Shown one piece after another: positions 23,788 through 31,470 of a stretch of 64,000 nt of DNA. Within the stretch, counting starts at the first letter, position 1. The number at the start of each line of letters is the position of its first letter. The DNA is taken from NCBI RefSeq assembly GCF_024171785.1, contig NZ_JAMTCK010000014.1:62001-126000 (forward strand), written 5' to 3'. The notes under the pieces were generated by a model. That model did not search any database. It was given only the letters and a program-made list of their open reading frames with translations, and was not told where the DNA came from. This DNA comes from Goodfellowiella coeruleoviolacea (lineage in GTDB: Bacteria > Actinomycetota > Actinomycetes > Mycobacteriales > Pseudonocardiaceae). The translations under genes were made by a program, and so were the position numbers.

Positions 23788-25581
23788 TCAGCCGCCGAGG
23801 ACCGGGGAAGCCGGTGCCGCGTGCCGCACGAACGCCGCGACGTGCTCGTGCAGGGCGGCCAGTCCCGCGTGCCAGCCGTCCGGGTCGTCCGGATCGGGCC
23901 GGCGCGGGTCGAGTGGGCGCAGCAGCACCGCTGGTGGTGCGCTGGCGCCCGCGCGGAGCAGGTTCTCGAACCGGACCCGGAACGCCGCCGGGTCCTCGTG
24001 GTGGCTCGCCAGCAGCGCGGACGCCGCGAGCTGGCCGTAGGCGTAGGCGAACCGGGAGCCGGGCGCGAGGAACAGGTTGTCCAGGTAGCTCCACCAGTGG
24101 CGGTAGCCGGCGCTCAGCGTGACGGCCGGCCCGTACAGGGCGGCCTGCTCGCGCAGCCACAGCTCGCCCAGCTCGTCGTGGTCGGGCACCTCGCCCGCGC
24201 GCACGACCCGGTGCAGGCCGTCCTCGAAGTCGTGCAGCGCCACCTGGCGGAACGCGGCCACCAACTGGTCCTCCACCTGCCTGGCCAGCAGTGCGGTGCG
24301 CGTGCCCGGCTCGGTGGCGAGTTCCGCGTACACCTCGCCGGCCAGCGACTCGGTGAACAGGCCCACGGTTTCCGCCAGCGCCGTGGGCACCGCGGCGTTG
24401 AACGGCCCGTGCCCACCGGCCAGCCGGGTGTGCACGGCATGCCCCAGCTCGTGCGCCAGGGTCAGCACGTCCCGGGGCCGGCCGGTGAAGTTGACCAGCA
24501 CCCAGGCGTCGCCGCCCGGCAACCCGAAGGTCAGCGCGCCGCGGCGCTTGCCAGGCCGGGGCAGGGCGTCGACCGCGCCACCGGCGATCAGCTGGTGCGC
24601 CTGGGCGGCCACCTCACCGCCCAGCCGGGCGAACGCGGTCAGCACGACCTCGCAGGCCTCGGCCCAGCTCACCGCGTCCGGTGGCGAGCCGAGGGGGGCG
24701 TAGCGGTCGGCGTCGGTCAACGGGTGGCCGAGCAGGTCGGCCTTGGCCTGGTAGTAGCGGTGCACCAGGGGCCGGTGCGCGCGCACCGCGTCCAGCAGCG
24801 CGGCCAGTTCCCCGTGGCCCAGCTGGTTGTTCTGCCGCTCCCAGGTGCACCAGTCGGTGACCCCGCTGACCGCGTCACGGGCCAGCCGGGCCTGGGTGAG
24901 CAGCCCCAGCGCGCTGGCGCGCAGGTCGACTTCCGGGGTGAGCGCCTCGGTGATCGCCGCCACCGCGGCCCCGCGCTGGTCGCGGTCCTGGTCGTAGAGT
25001 CCGGGCAGGGCCGCGCCCAGGCTCAGCTCCTCGCCCCGCCGGCGCACGGTGATCCGCCCGAGCAGCTGCCGGGCCAGGCGTTCCCACCCGGCGGTGGGGT
25101 CCAGCCGGGCGAGGGTGGTGGCGAGTTCGGCCGGCGGCTGGGTGGCCGCGGCGGCGCGCACCCTGCGCACGTGGTTGGCGTACTCGGCCAGGTCCGCGTC
25201 GGCCAGCAGCGCGGCCACCCGCTCGTCGGCCAGCTCGCCGATTTCCCGTTCGACAAAATCACCCCGAACGGCGACCTCCGCCCAGAGCGTTTCGCACAGA
25301 TCGAGCAGCGCGAGGGCCGCGGAATCATCCGCGTCGGCCGCCAGCCGCGCCTCGGCATATGTCGTCGCCCGATACAGCGGCACGAGAACGCTTTCACATT
25401 CCCGCAACACCGCCAACAAATCCGCCGCACCGAACCGGCCTATTTTTCCACGATATCGCCCAGCAAGACCGGCCAGCCGCTCGACTGTTCCGTCCAGCGC
25501 GGTGACCAGGTCAGCTTCGCGAACACCAGGAAAAACCGGAAATTTCGGCGTTACGACAGATCTTTCCCCAGCATCACTCAT
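23788..25581 (-). CDS. M3 family oligoendopeptidase (PepF-like)
   Basis: A 597-residue gluzincin. The zinc motif is HELGHAVHTRLAGG (about residues 385-398) with the third ligand in TALAETVGLFTESLAG. The remainder is the alpha-helical M3 channel domain ending in a conserved YAYGQLAASALL region. M3 enzymes cut peptides of roughly 6-20 residues in the cytoplasm, which suits a 19-residue precursor. A consensus-like promoter precedes it, and it is followed by the precursor ORF and E1 gene, so it probably removes a leader or trims the product. The N-terminal ~120 codons are less G+C-rich than the rest. Confidence 0.88.
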   Translation of the reverse strand: MSDAGERSVVTPKFPVFPGVREADLVTALDGTVERLAGLAGRYRGKIGRFGAADLLAVLRECESVLVPLYRATTYAEARLAADADDSAALALLDLCETLWAEVAVRGDFVEREIGELADERVAALLADADLAEYANHVRRVRAAAATQPPAELATTLARLDPTAGWERLARQLLGRITVRRRGEELSLGAALPGLYDQDRDQRGAAVAAITEALTPEVDLRASALGLLTQARLARDAVSGVTDWCTWERQNNQLGHGELAALLDAVRAHRPLVHRYYQAKADLLGHPLTDADRYAPLGSPPDAVSWAEACEVVLTAFARLGGEVAAQAHQLIAGGAVDALPRPGKRRGALTFGLPGGDAWVLVNFTGRPRDVLTLAHELGHAVHTRLAGGHGPFNAAVPTALAETVGLFTESLAGEVYAELATEPGTRTALLARQVEDQLVAAFRQVALHDFEDGLHRVVRAGEVPDHDELGELWLREQAALYGPAVTLSAGYRHWWSYLDNLFLAPGSRFAYAYGQLAASALLASHHEDPAAFRVRFENLLRAGASAPPAVLLRPLDPRRPDPDDPDGWHAGLAALHEHVAAFVRHAAPASPVLGG

Positions 25582-25649
25582 CCCCCAGACCTCCGTTGTG
25601 ACGCTTATTGATCCACCACCGTGTCGGGGCGGTCACGTCAACAGGGGCG

Positions 25650-25678
25650 AAACTACCCAGGGGCCGAAGGCGTGTCAA
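25650..25678 (-). promoter_or_regulatory. sigma70-like promoter of the peptidase-precursor-E1 operon
   Basis: Reading leftward: TTGACA, a 17-bp spacer, then TAGTTT, about 70 bp upstream of the M3 start. The -35 is a perfect match and the spacing ideal, which is uncommon in this genome. The surrounding 180 bp are AT-richer than average and contain no ORF. Confidence 0.7.
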
Positions 25679-25765
25679 GGACGAGAAATTCGGTTAAATT
25701 ATTCCCCATCGGTTATCCCCAGAACTCTGGTTCATTCGTTGTGGGCACTGTTCGACTATTCGGCC

Positions 25766-27052
25766 CTACGATTGCTCGGCCGTGGCCGGCCGGTCCGGCC
25801 CGGGCTCGGCGGCCACCGGGCGCACCAGGCTGGTGCGCGAGCCCACCGCGCCGACGGCGAACCGCAGCACCGCGCCGATCACGATCACCAGGTACATGTT
25901 GTGCAGCGCGTCCTCCATGCCGCCGGCCACGGCCGAGGCCACCGGGATGCTGGAGAAGGCGAGCATCCTGGTCGCCGCGACCACCCGGCCGAGCAGGTGC
26001 CGGGGGACGATGCGCTGGCGCAGCGTGAACCAGGAGACCACGTTCATCGACCCGAGCGCGAACACCACCGCGGACACCAGGCTGACGCTGACCACGTCGC
26101 GCGCCACCGCGAGCAGCGCGGTGAGCAGCCCGGCCGTCATGGTGGACACCGCGATGGTGCGGCCGTTGCCCAGCCACCGGATCACCCGGGGCGCGAGCAG
26201 CGACCCCAGCAGCGCGCCGGCGCCCTGCGCGGCGAACACCACGCCGACCAGTGACGACGACAGGTGCAGGTAGGTGCTCAGGTAGTAGACCAGGTTGGCC
26301 TGCACCAGCCAGATGGCGAAGTTGGTGCCGGTGAACAGCAGGCTGCCGGCCAGCAGGGTGCGGTTGCCCCGGGTGATGTAGTGCATGGCCTCGCGCAGGT
26401 CGGCGGAGAACCGGGCCGGCGCCGCCGCGCGCCCGCGCCTGCCCCGACCGCTCCCGCCCTGGCCGCGCGCGCCGATCCGGATGGCGGCGATGACCAGCGC
26501 GCTGACCACGAACGAGCCGGCGTCCACGTAGATCGCGGCCTCGTAGCCGACCAGCGCGACCAGGCCGCCGGCGAGCACCGGGCCGGCCAGGCTGAGGATG
26601 TTGTCGCTGGACTGCAGCAGCGCGTTGGCCCGGTCCAACTCGTCCTCGGCCACGACGTCGGGCAGCAACCCCTGGAACGCCGGGTGGTAGATCGGCTCCA
26701 CGCAGGCCAGCACGAACGCCACCAGGTAGATCACCGGCAGCGCGGTGACCCCGAGGGACACGAACACGGCCAGGGCCAGCGCCACCACCCCGGCCACGGC
26801 GTCGCCCGCGATGAGCAGCCGCTTGCGGTCGAACCGGTCGGCGAACACCCCGCCGGGCAGCGACAGCAGCAGGAACGGCCCGTACTCCAGGACGTAGAGC
26901 GCGGCCGTCTGCAACGCCGATCCGGTCAGGTGCAGCACCAGCAGCGGCAGCGTCAGCCGGTAGAGCCAGGTGCCCGCGTTGGAGACGAGATACGCGGTGA
27001 ACAGCAGGTAGTAGCGGCTTCCCAGACCCCGGCGGGGTGTCGGCTCACTCAC
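25766..27052 (-). CDS. MFS exporter (EntS/MFS_3-like)
   Basis: A 428-residue, 12-helix exporter of the MFS_3 type: LPGGVFADRFDRKRLLIAGDAVAGV carries the helix 2-3 motif and GALLGSLLAPRVIRWLG the second-half equivalent. Relatives export siderophores and peptide-like natural products. It lies upstream of the M3-precursor-E1 genes on the same strand, with an independent promoter between, and plausibly exports the mature product or gives self-protection. The start chosen is GTG 27052 (VSEPTPRRG); ATG 27094 would add 14 residues. Neither has a strong ribosome binding site. Confidence 0.85.
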   Translation of the reverse strand: MSEPTPRRGLGSRYYLLFTAYLVSNAGTWLYRLTLPLLVLHLTGSALQTAALYVLEYGPFLLLSLPGGVFADRFDRKRLLIAGDAVAGVVALALAVFVSLGVTALPVIYLVAFVLACVEPIYHPAFQGLLPDVVAEDELDRANALLQSSDNILSLAGPVLAGGLVALVGYEAAIYVDAGSFVVSALVIAAIRIGARGQGGSGRGRRGRAAAPARFSADLREAMHYITRGNRTLLAGSLLFTGTNFAIWLVQANLVYYLSTYLHLSSSLVGVVFAAQGAGALLGSLLAPRVIRWLGNGRTIAVSTMTAGLLTALLAVARDVVSVSLVSAVVFALGSMNVVSWFTLRQRIVPRHLLGRVVAATRMLAFSSIPVASAVAGGMEDALHNMYLVIVIGAVLRFAVGAVGSRTSLVRPVAAEPGPDRPATAEQS

Positions 27053-27107
27053 CGCGCCACCGTAGCGACGGCACACTTCGGCCGCGGCCGACATGTTGCG
27101 CTCGACT

Positions 27108-27131
27108 GCATGCAATGTATACGTTGCATGC
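27108..27131. promoter_or_regulatory. 24-bp palindrome, GntR/FCD operator candidate
   Basis: Half-sites GCATGCAATGTA and TACGTTGCATGC are complementary at 11 of 12 positions. It lies 18 bp upstream of the GntR start and 55 bp upstream of the divergent MFS exporter start, so it could control both and tie the RiPP exporter to this regulator. Confidence 0.7.
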
Positions 27132-27149
27132 GATCACCGGAGGTGGTGT

Positions 27150-27794
27150 GTGGAGTCGACCTACGACAGGCTGCGGGAGCTGATCGTGTCCGGGGCCTAC
27201 CCGCCCGGCCAGCGGATCACCGAACAGGACCTCTGCGTGCGGCTGACGGTCAGCCGCACCCCGGTCCGCGAGGCACTGCACCGGCTGGAGAGCGACGGGC
27301 TGGTGCGCGGCGAGCGCCGCGGTGTGTCCATTGTGGAGCTGGACGGCAAGGCGCTGGCCGACGCCTACCGGATCCGGGCGGCACTGGAAGCGCTCACCGC
27401 GGAACTGGCGGCGCACCGCCAACTGGCCGGAGAACTCCCCCCGGCCGCCCTGACCCGGCTGGCCCGGCTGGCCGAGGCGGCGGACCAGACCACCACCAGC
27501 GGTGACCTCGCCGCCGGGGTGCGGCACAACCGCGCCTTCCACCGGCACGTCGCCGTGCTCGCCGACAACCCGCAGGCACTGGCCATGCTGGACCGGATCT
27601 GGGACCAGATCATCGTCTCCACCCGGGCGTCCCTGGCCGCGCCGGCCCGACCGGCCACAGTGGACGAGGAGCACCAGCGGCTGATCACCGCGATCAGCGA
27701 GGGCCGGCCGGCCGAGGCCGCGACCGCCGCCCGTGACCACGTGCTGGCCACCCTGGCCGCACAACCCGATCCCGACACCGGAGGGGCACCATGA
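27150..27794 (+). CDS. GntR family regulator, FadR/FCD subgroup
   Basis: A 214-residue regulator with an N-terminal winged HTH (YDRLRELIVSGAYPPGQRITEQDLCVRLTVSRTPVREALHRLESDGLVRGERRGVSI) and an all-helical FCD ligand domain whose metal-type residues include the D/H positions in NRAFHRHVAVLADN and DEEHQRLITAI. The GTG at 27150 has GGAGGTG upstream; the longer ATG at 27093 would translate through the palindrome. It is divergent from the MFS exporter and overlaps the OsmC gene by 4 bp. Confidence 0.92.
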   Translation: MESTYDRLRELIVSGAYPPGQRITEQDLCVRLTVSRTPVREALHRLESDGLVRGERRGVSIVELDGKALADAYRIRAALEALTAELAAHRQLAGELPPAALTRLARLAEAADQTTTSGDLAAGVRHNRAFHRHVAVLADNPQALAMLDRIWDQIIVSTRASLAAPARPATVDEEHQRLITAISEGRPAEAATAARDHVLATLAAQPDPDTGGAP

Positions 27795-28270
27795 GCGCCG
27801 AGCACAGCTACCAGGTCACCGTGCGGTGGACCGGGAACACCGGCACCGGCACCGCCGGGTACCGGACCTACGACCGGTCGCACGACGTGGCGGTGGCCGG
27901 CAAGCCGACCATCAGGGCCAGCGCCGACCCGGCGTTCCGGGGCAGCCCGGACCGCTGGAACCCGGAGGACCTGCTGGTCGCGTCGCTGTCCGAATGCCAC
28001 ATGCTCACCTACCTCTCACTGTGCGCGCGCAACGGTGTCGTGGTCACCGGCTACCAGGACGCCGCGACCGGGCGGATGCGGGAGACCCCGGAGGGCGGGC
28101 ACTTCACCGAGGTCGTGCTGCACCCGGTGGTGAGCGTGGCCGAGGCCGGCATGGCCGAGCGGGCAATGGCCCTGCACGAACAGGCGCACCGCTCCTGCTT
28201 CATCGCCAGCTCGGTCAACTTCCCGGTCCGGCACGAGGCCAGCGTCCAGGTGCGGGCGACCTCGGCCTGA
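27791..28270 (+). CDS. OsmC family peroxide reductase-like protein
   Basis: A 159-residue protein with the two OsmC/Ohr cysteines in SLSECHMLTYLSLC and AHRSCFIASSVNFPV. Members reduce organic hydroperoxides with thiols. The start overlaps the GntR stop (ATGA), so the two are co-translated. The longer N terminus (VTVRWTGNTGTGTAGYRTYDRSHDV) is typical of the YhfA-like/SACOL1771 branch, not Ohr. Its link to the neighbouring exporter is unproven. Confidence 0.92.
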   Translation: MSAEHSYQVTVRWTGNTGTGTAGYRTYDRSHDVAVAGKPTIRASADPAFRGSPDRWNPEDLLVASLSECHMLTYLSLCARNGVVVTGYQDAATGRMRETPEGGHFTEVVLHPVVSVAEAGMAERAMALHEQAHRSCFIASSVNFPVRHEASVQVRATSA

Positions 28271-28364
28271 GCATACGTCCACATAGGACATACGTGTTCG
28301 GCTGGCCGGGACCACTCCCGCCCGGCCGACGAGAACCCTGACGAGGACAACGAAAGGTGATGCC

Positions 28365-29996
28365 GTGGTCGACGACTCCAACTGGTGGCGGGAAGCCGTG
28401 GTGTACCAGGTGTACGTGCCCAGCTTCGCCGACTCCGACGGCGACGGGATCGGCGACCTGCGCGGTATCGAGTCCAAACTGGACCACGTGGCCGCCCTCG
28501 GGGTCGACGCGATCTGGTTGACGCCCTTCTACCCGTCGCCGTGGGCCGACGCCGGCTACGACGTGTCCGACTACCGCGACGTCGACCCGCGCCACGGCAC
28601 CCTCGACGACCTGCGCGCCCTGCTGGCCAGCGCCCACCAGCGCGGCATCCGGGTCATCGTCGACATCGTGCCCAACCACTGCTCCGACCAGCACCCGTGG
28701 TTCCAGGAGGCGCTGGCCGCCGCCCCGGGAACCCCGGCCAGGGACCGGTTCATCTTCCGGGACGGCAGGGGCCCGGACGGCTCGTTACCGCCAGCCGACT
28801 GGCGGTCCAAGTTCGGCGGCGGCGCCTGGACGCGGGTCGCGGACGGCCAGTGGTACATGCACATCTTCGCGGCCGAGCAGCCCGACCTGAACTGGGACAA
28901 CCCCGAGGTCCGCGCGGACTTCGAGGACACCCTGCGGTTCTGGCTGGACCTGGGGGTCGACGGGTTCCGCGTCGACGTCGCGCACGGCCTGCGCAAGGAC
29001 CTCGTCGAGCCGCTGCGGGACACCCACGGTCTGGACACCGCGCCGCTGAACGCGCCGCCCGAGGGCGGCGACCACCCGTTCTGGGACCGCGACGAGGTGC
29101 ACGAGATCTACCGGTCCTGGCGCAAGATCATCGACGAGTACCAGCCGCCCAGGGCCACCGTTGCCGAGGCCGGGGTGAGCCTGTCCCGGCTGCCCCGCTA
29201 CATCCGGCCCGACGAGCTGCACCAGGCGTTCAACTTCTTCTACCTGCGGTGCGCCTGGGACGCCGACTCCTTCCGCGACGTGATCGACGCGTCCCTGGCC
29301 GGGGCGACCTCGGTCGGCGCCACCACCACCTGGGTGCTGTCCAACCACGACGTCATCCGGCACCGCAGCCGCTACGGCCTGCCCGCCGGCACCGACACGG
29401 TGGCCTGGCTGCTCAGCGGCGGCACCAGCCCCGAGGTGGACGAGCCGGCCGCGCGGCGGCGGGCCAGGGCCGCGGCCCTGCTCACCCTGGCGCTGCCCGG
29501 TTCGGCCTACGTGTACCAGGGCGAGGAACTGGGCCTGCCCGAGGTCGCGGACCTGCCCCTGGACCGGCTGCGCGATCCCATGTGGGAGCGCACCGGCCAC
29601 GCCAGCAAGGGCCGCGACGGCTGCCGGGTGCCCCTGCCGTGGACCAGCGACGGCCCCTCCTTCGGCTTCGGTCCCGGCGGCAGCTGGCTGCCCCAGCCGC
29701 CGGACTGGGGGCGGTACGCGGCCCAGGCCCAGCAGGGCGTGGCCGACTCCTTCCTGGAGCTGTACCGCGCCGCCATCCGGCTGCGCCGGAGCTTCCGCGG
29801 TGACGAGCGCTTCGCCTGGCTGCCCGTGGCCGACGAGTCCCGGGTCCTGGCCTTCCGCAAGGGCGCCGGCCTGGTCTGCGTGGTGAACTTCGCCGACCAC
29901 CCGGTCGCCCTGCCGCCCGGCGAGGTCCTGCTGACCAGCGACCCGCTGGTGGACGGCCAACTCCCCGGCGACACCGCGGCCTGGCTGCGCGGCTGA
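28365..29996 (+). CDS. GH13 alpha-glucosidase
   Basis: A 543-residue alpha-amylase-family enzyme with the conserved regions in order: DIVPNHCSD, DGFRVDVAHGL (nucleophile Asp), VAEAGVS (acid/base Glu region; the usual EVW/EAW is replaced by AEAG) and LSNHDVIRH. It ends in a beta-sandwich domain C. GH13 subfamily 23/30-type glucosidases act on maltose, isomaltose or sucrose-like substrates in the cytoplasm. The start is GTG 28365 after GAAAGGTGATGCC. Codon 141 is TTA, so full translation may depend on a bldA-type tRNA. A 94-bp gap separates it from osmC. Confidence 0.9.
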   Translation: MVDDSNWWREAVVYQVYVPSFADSDGDGIGDLRGIESKLDHVAALGVDAIWLTPFYPSPWADAGYDVSDYRDVDPRHGTLDDLRALLASAHQRGIRVIVDIVPNHCSDQHPWFQEALAAAPGTPARDRFIFRDGRGPDGSLPPADWRSKFGGGAWTRVADGQWYMHIFAAEQPDLNWDNPEVRADFEDTLRFWLDLGVDGFRVDVAHGLRKDLVEPLRDTHGLDTAPLNAPPEGGDHPFWDRDEVHEIYRSWRKIIDEYQPPRATVAEAGVSLSRLPRYIRPDELHQAFNFFYLRCAWDADSFRDVIDASLAGATSVGATTTWVLSNHDVIRHRSRYGLPAGTDTVAWLLSGGTSPEVDEPAARRRARAAALLTLALPGSAYVYQGEELGLPEVADLPLDRLRDPMWERTGHASKGRDGCRVPLPWTSDGPSFGFGPGGSWLPQPPDWGRYAAQAQQGVADSFLELYRAAIRLRRSFRGDERFAWLPVADESRVLAFRKGAGLVCVVNFADHPVALPPGEVLLTSDPLVDGQLPGDTAAWLRG

Positions 29997-30006
29997 GCAC
30001 CTGGCC

Positions 30007-30045
30007 GGGTTCCCGGTGCGCTCGGTGCCCGCGCACCGGGAACCC
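30007..30045 (+). terminator. intrinsic terminator after the glucosidase gene
   Basis: A 15-bp perfect stem (GGGTTCCCGGTGCGC and its complement), 9-nt loop, followed within 6 bases by ATTTTTTG. The T run makes this the most canonical terminator of the window. It abuts the MarR promoter region. Confidence 0.85.
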
Positions 30046-30097
30046 AGTAGATTTTTTGTGGATAATCTGTTACGGAACGGATCAGTAGACTGGCCGC

Positions 30098-30586
30098 ATG
30101 TCCGCGATGGCACCCACCCGCACCGAGTCCGACCTGTCGTTCCTGCTGGACCACACCAGCCACGTGCTGCGCACGCGGATGGCCGCGGCACTGGCCGAGA
30201 TCGGCCTGACCGCGCGCATGCACTGCGTGCTGGTCCACGCCCTGGAAGCGGAGCGCACCCAGATCCAGCTGGCCGAGATCGGCGACATGGACAAGACCAC
30301 GATGGTCGTCACGGTCGACGCACTGGAGAAGGCGGGCCTGGCCGAGCGCCGCCCGTCCAGCACGGACCGGCGGGCCCGCATCGTGGCCGTCACCGAGAAG
30401 GGCGCCGAGGTCGCCAAGCGCAGCCAGCAGATCGTTGACGGCGTGCACCGCGCCGCCCTTCAGTCGCTGCCCGACAAGGACCGCGAGGCCCTGCTGCACG
30501 CGCTGAACCTGCTGGTCACCGGCCACCTGGCCACCCCGGTGGCAACACCGAGGGCGGCGCGGCGCGCCCGGGAGAACACCAAGTAG
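30098..30586 (+). CDS. MarR family transcriptional regulator
   Basis: A 162-residue winged-helix protein: LDHTSHVLRTRMAAALAEIGLTARMHCVLVHALE, then LAEIGDMDKTTMVVTVDALEKAGLAERRPSSTDRRARIVAVTEKGAEV with the DxRxR wing. It lies upstream of a degraded PPOX-type gene. The AT-rich stretch GTAGATTTTTTGTGGATAATCTGTTAC directly upstream contains GTAGATT/AATCTGTTAC half-sites, a possible autoregulatory operator. Its ligand and regulon are unknown. Confidence 0.9.
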   Translation: MSAMAPTRTESDLSFLLDHTSHVLRTRMAAALAEIGLTARMHCVLVHALEAERTQIQLAEIGDMDKTTMVVTVDALEKAGLAERRPSSTDRRARIVAVTEKGAEVAKRSQQIVDGVHRAALQSLPDKDREALLHALNLLVTGHLATPVATPRAARRARENTK

Positions 30587-30650
30587 ACCCGCAAGAGATT
30601 GTCTACAACAGCTACGGTTCGTCCTGGTGCCGCGCGGACAGGACCGAACC

Positions 30651-31045
30651 GTGGTGTCCACACTCGACACACCCGTCACAACACCCCGCCACAACCGGTG
30701 GACAGCACTGGCGGTGCTGTCCACCGTGGTCTACCGGTGGGACGCCGACGAGCGGACCATCCGCGTCTCCACCACCGCCGACCGGCTCAAGGCCCGCCAG
30801 ATCCGCGCCAACCCCCGGGTGGCGCTGCACGTGAATGGCGGCGACATGTGGTCCTTCGCCGTGGTGGAGGGCGATGCCGAGGTGGTCGAGACCACGCCCG
30901 AACCTGCGGACGGCAGCCAGCCCGAGCCGGACCGGCGCGTGACCATCACCCTGCGGGCGAACCGGCTCTACGGCACCGCCCTGGACATCCCCACGGACGC
31001 CGGCCGCGCCCGTCGGCGTGTTCCGGGCGCGGCGAACTCCGTGAC
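30651..31045 (+). pseudogene. degraded PPOX-class flavin/F420 oxidoreductase
   Basis: The frame encodes VVYRWDADERTIRVSTTADRLKARQIRANPRVALHV and a recognisable FMN/F420-binding barrel, but it lacks the segment normally joining the first two strands (ALAVLST runs straight into VVYRW). It also lacks about 30 residues between VVETTP and RRVTITLRANRLYG. No stop follows; the frame runs into the next gene at 31078. These look like two in-frame deletions plus loss of the end. It could still be a short functional variant, but I favour a pseudogene. Confidence 0.55.
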
Positions 31046-31077
31046 CCCGCCCGGAACGTCACCTATAGTCGAGAAGC

Positions 31078-31452
31078 GTGATCGATTTCGAGAAGGCGTC
31101 CGTCTTCAAGCTCTCGCCGTGCAAGCCGAAGGACATCGTCGCGTCGGTCGAGCCGATCATCATCCCCGGTGAGCAGATCGTCTTCACCTTCAAGTCCGTT
31201 CGCGATTTTGTCGTCTTCACCGACAAGCGGCTGATCGCGGTCAACGTGCAGGGCATGACCGGTCGCAAGCGCGACTTCACCTCCCTGCCCTACAACAAGA
31301 TCCAGGCGTTCTCGGTGGAGACCGCCGGCACCTTCGACCTGGACACCGAACTCGACCTGTGGTTCAGCGGACTGGGCAAGGTGCGCCTGGAGTTCCGCGA
31401 CAGCGCCGACGTCCGAGCCCTGAGCCACCTGATCGCCTCCCACGTGCTCTGA
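31078..31452 (+). CDS. bacterial PH-domain protein (bPH_1-like)
   Basis: A 124-residue single-domain protein with the pattern of bacterial PH domains such as YokE: GEQIVFTFKSVRDFVVFTDKRLIAVNVQGMTGRKRDFTSLPYNKIQAFSVETAGTFDLDTELDLWFSG. No signal peptide or membrane helix, so it is cytoplasmic. Starts at GTG 31078. Members form pentameric or dodecameric rings of unknown purpose. It is convergent with the AraC gene at 31471, and nothing nearby hints at a pathway. Confidence 0.88.
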   Translation: MIDFEKASVFKLSPCKPKDIVASVEPIIIPGEQIVFTFKSVRDFVVFTDKRLIAVNVQGMTGRKRDFTSLPYNKIQAFSVETAGTFDLDTELDLWFSGLGKVRLEFRDSADVRALSHLIASHVL

Positions 31453-31470
31453 CCACCGCCGCACCGGCTC

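Noticed and set aside
28273-28296. Repeated CATACGT upstream of the glucosidase as an operator
   Set aside because: Only a 7-bp direct repeat with a 4-bp inverted core; too weak to claim.
30651-31172. Intact PPOX-family gene running to 31172
   Set aside because: The last ~40 codons overlap the PH-domain gene in another frame, and two conserved segments are missing.
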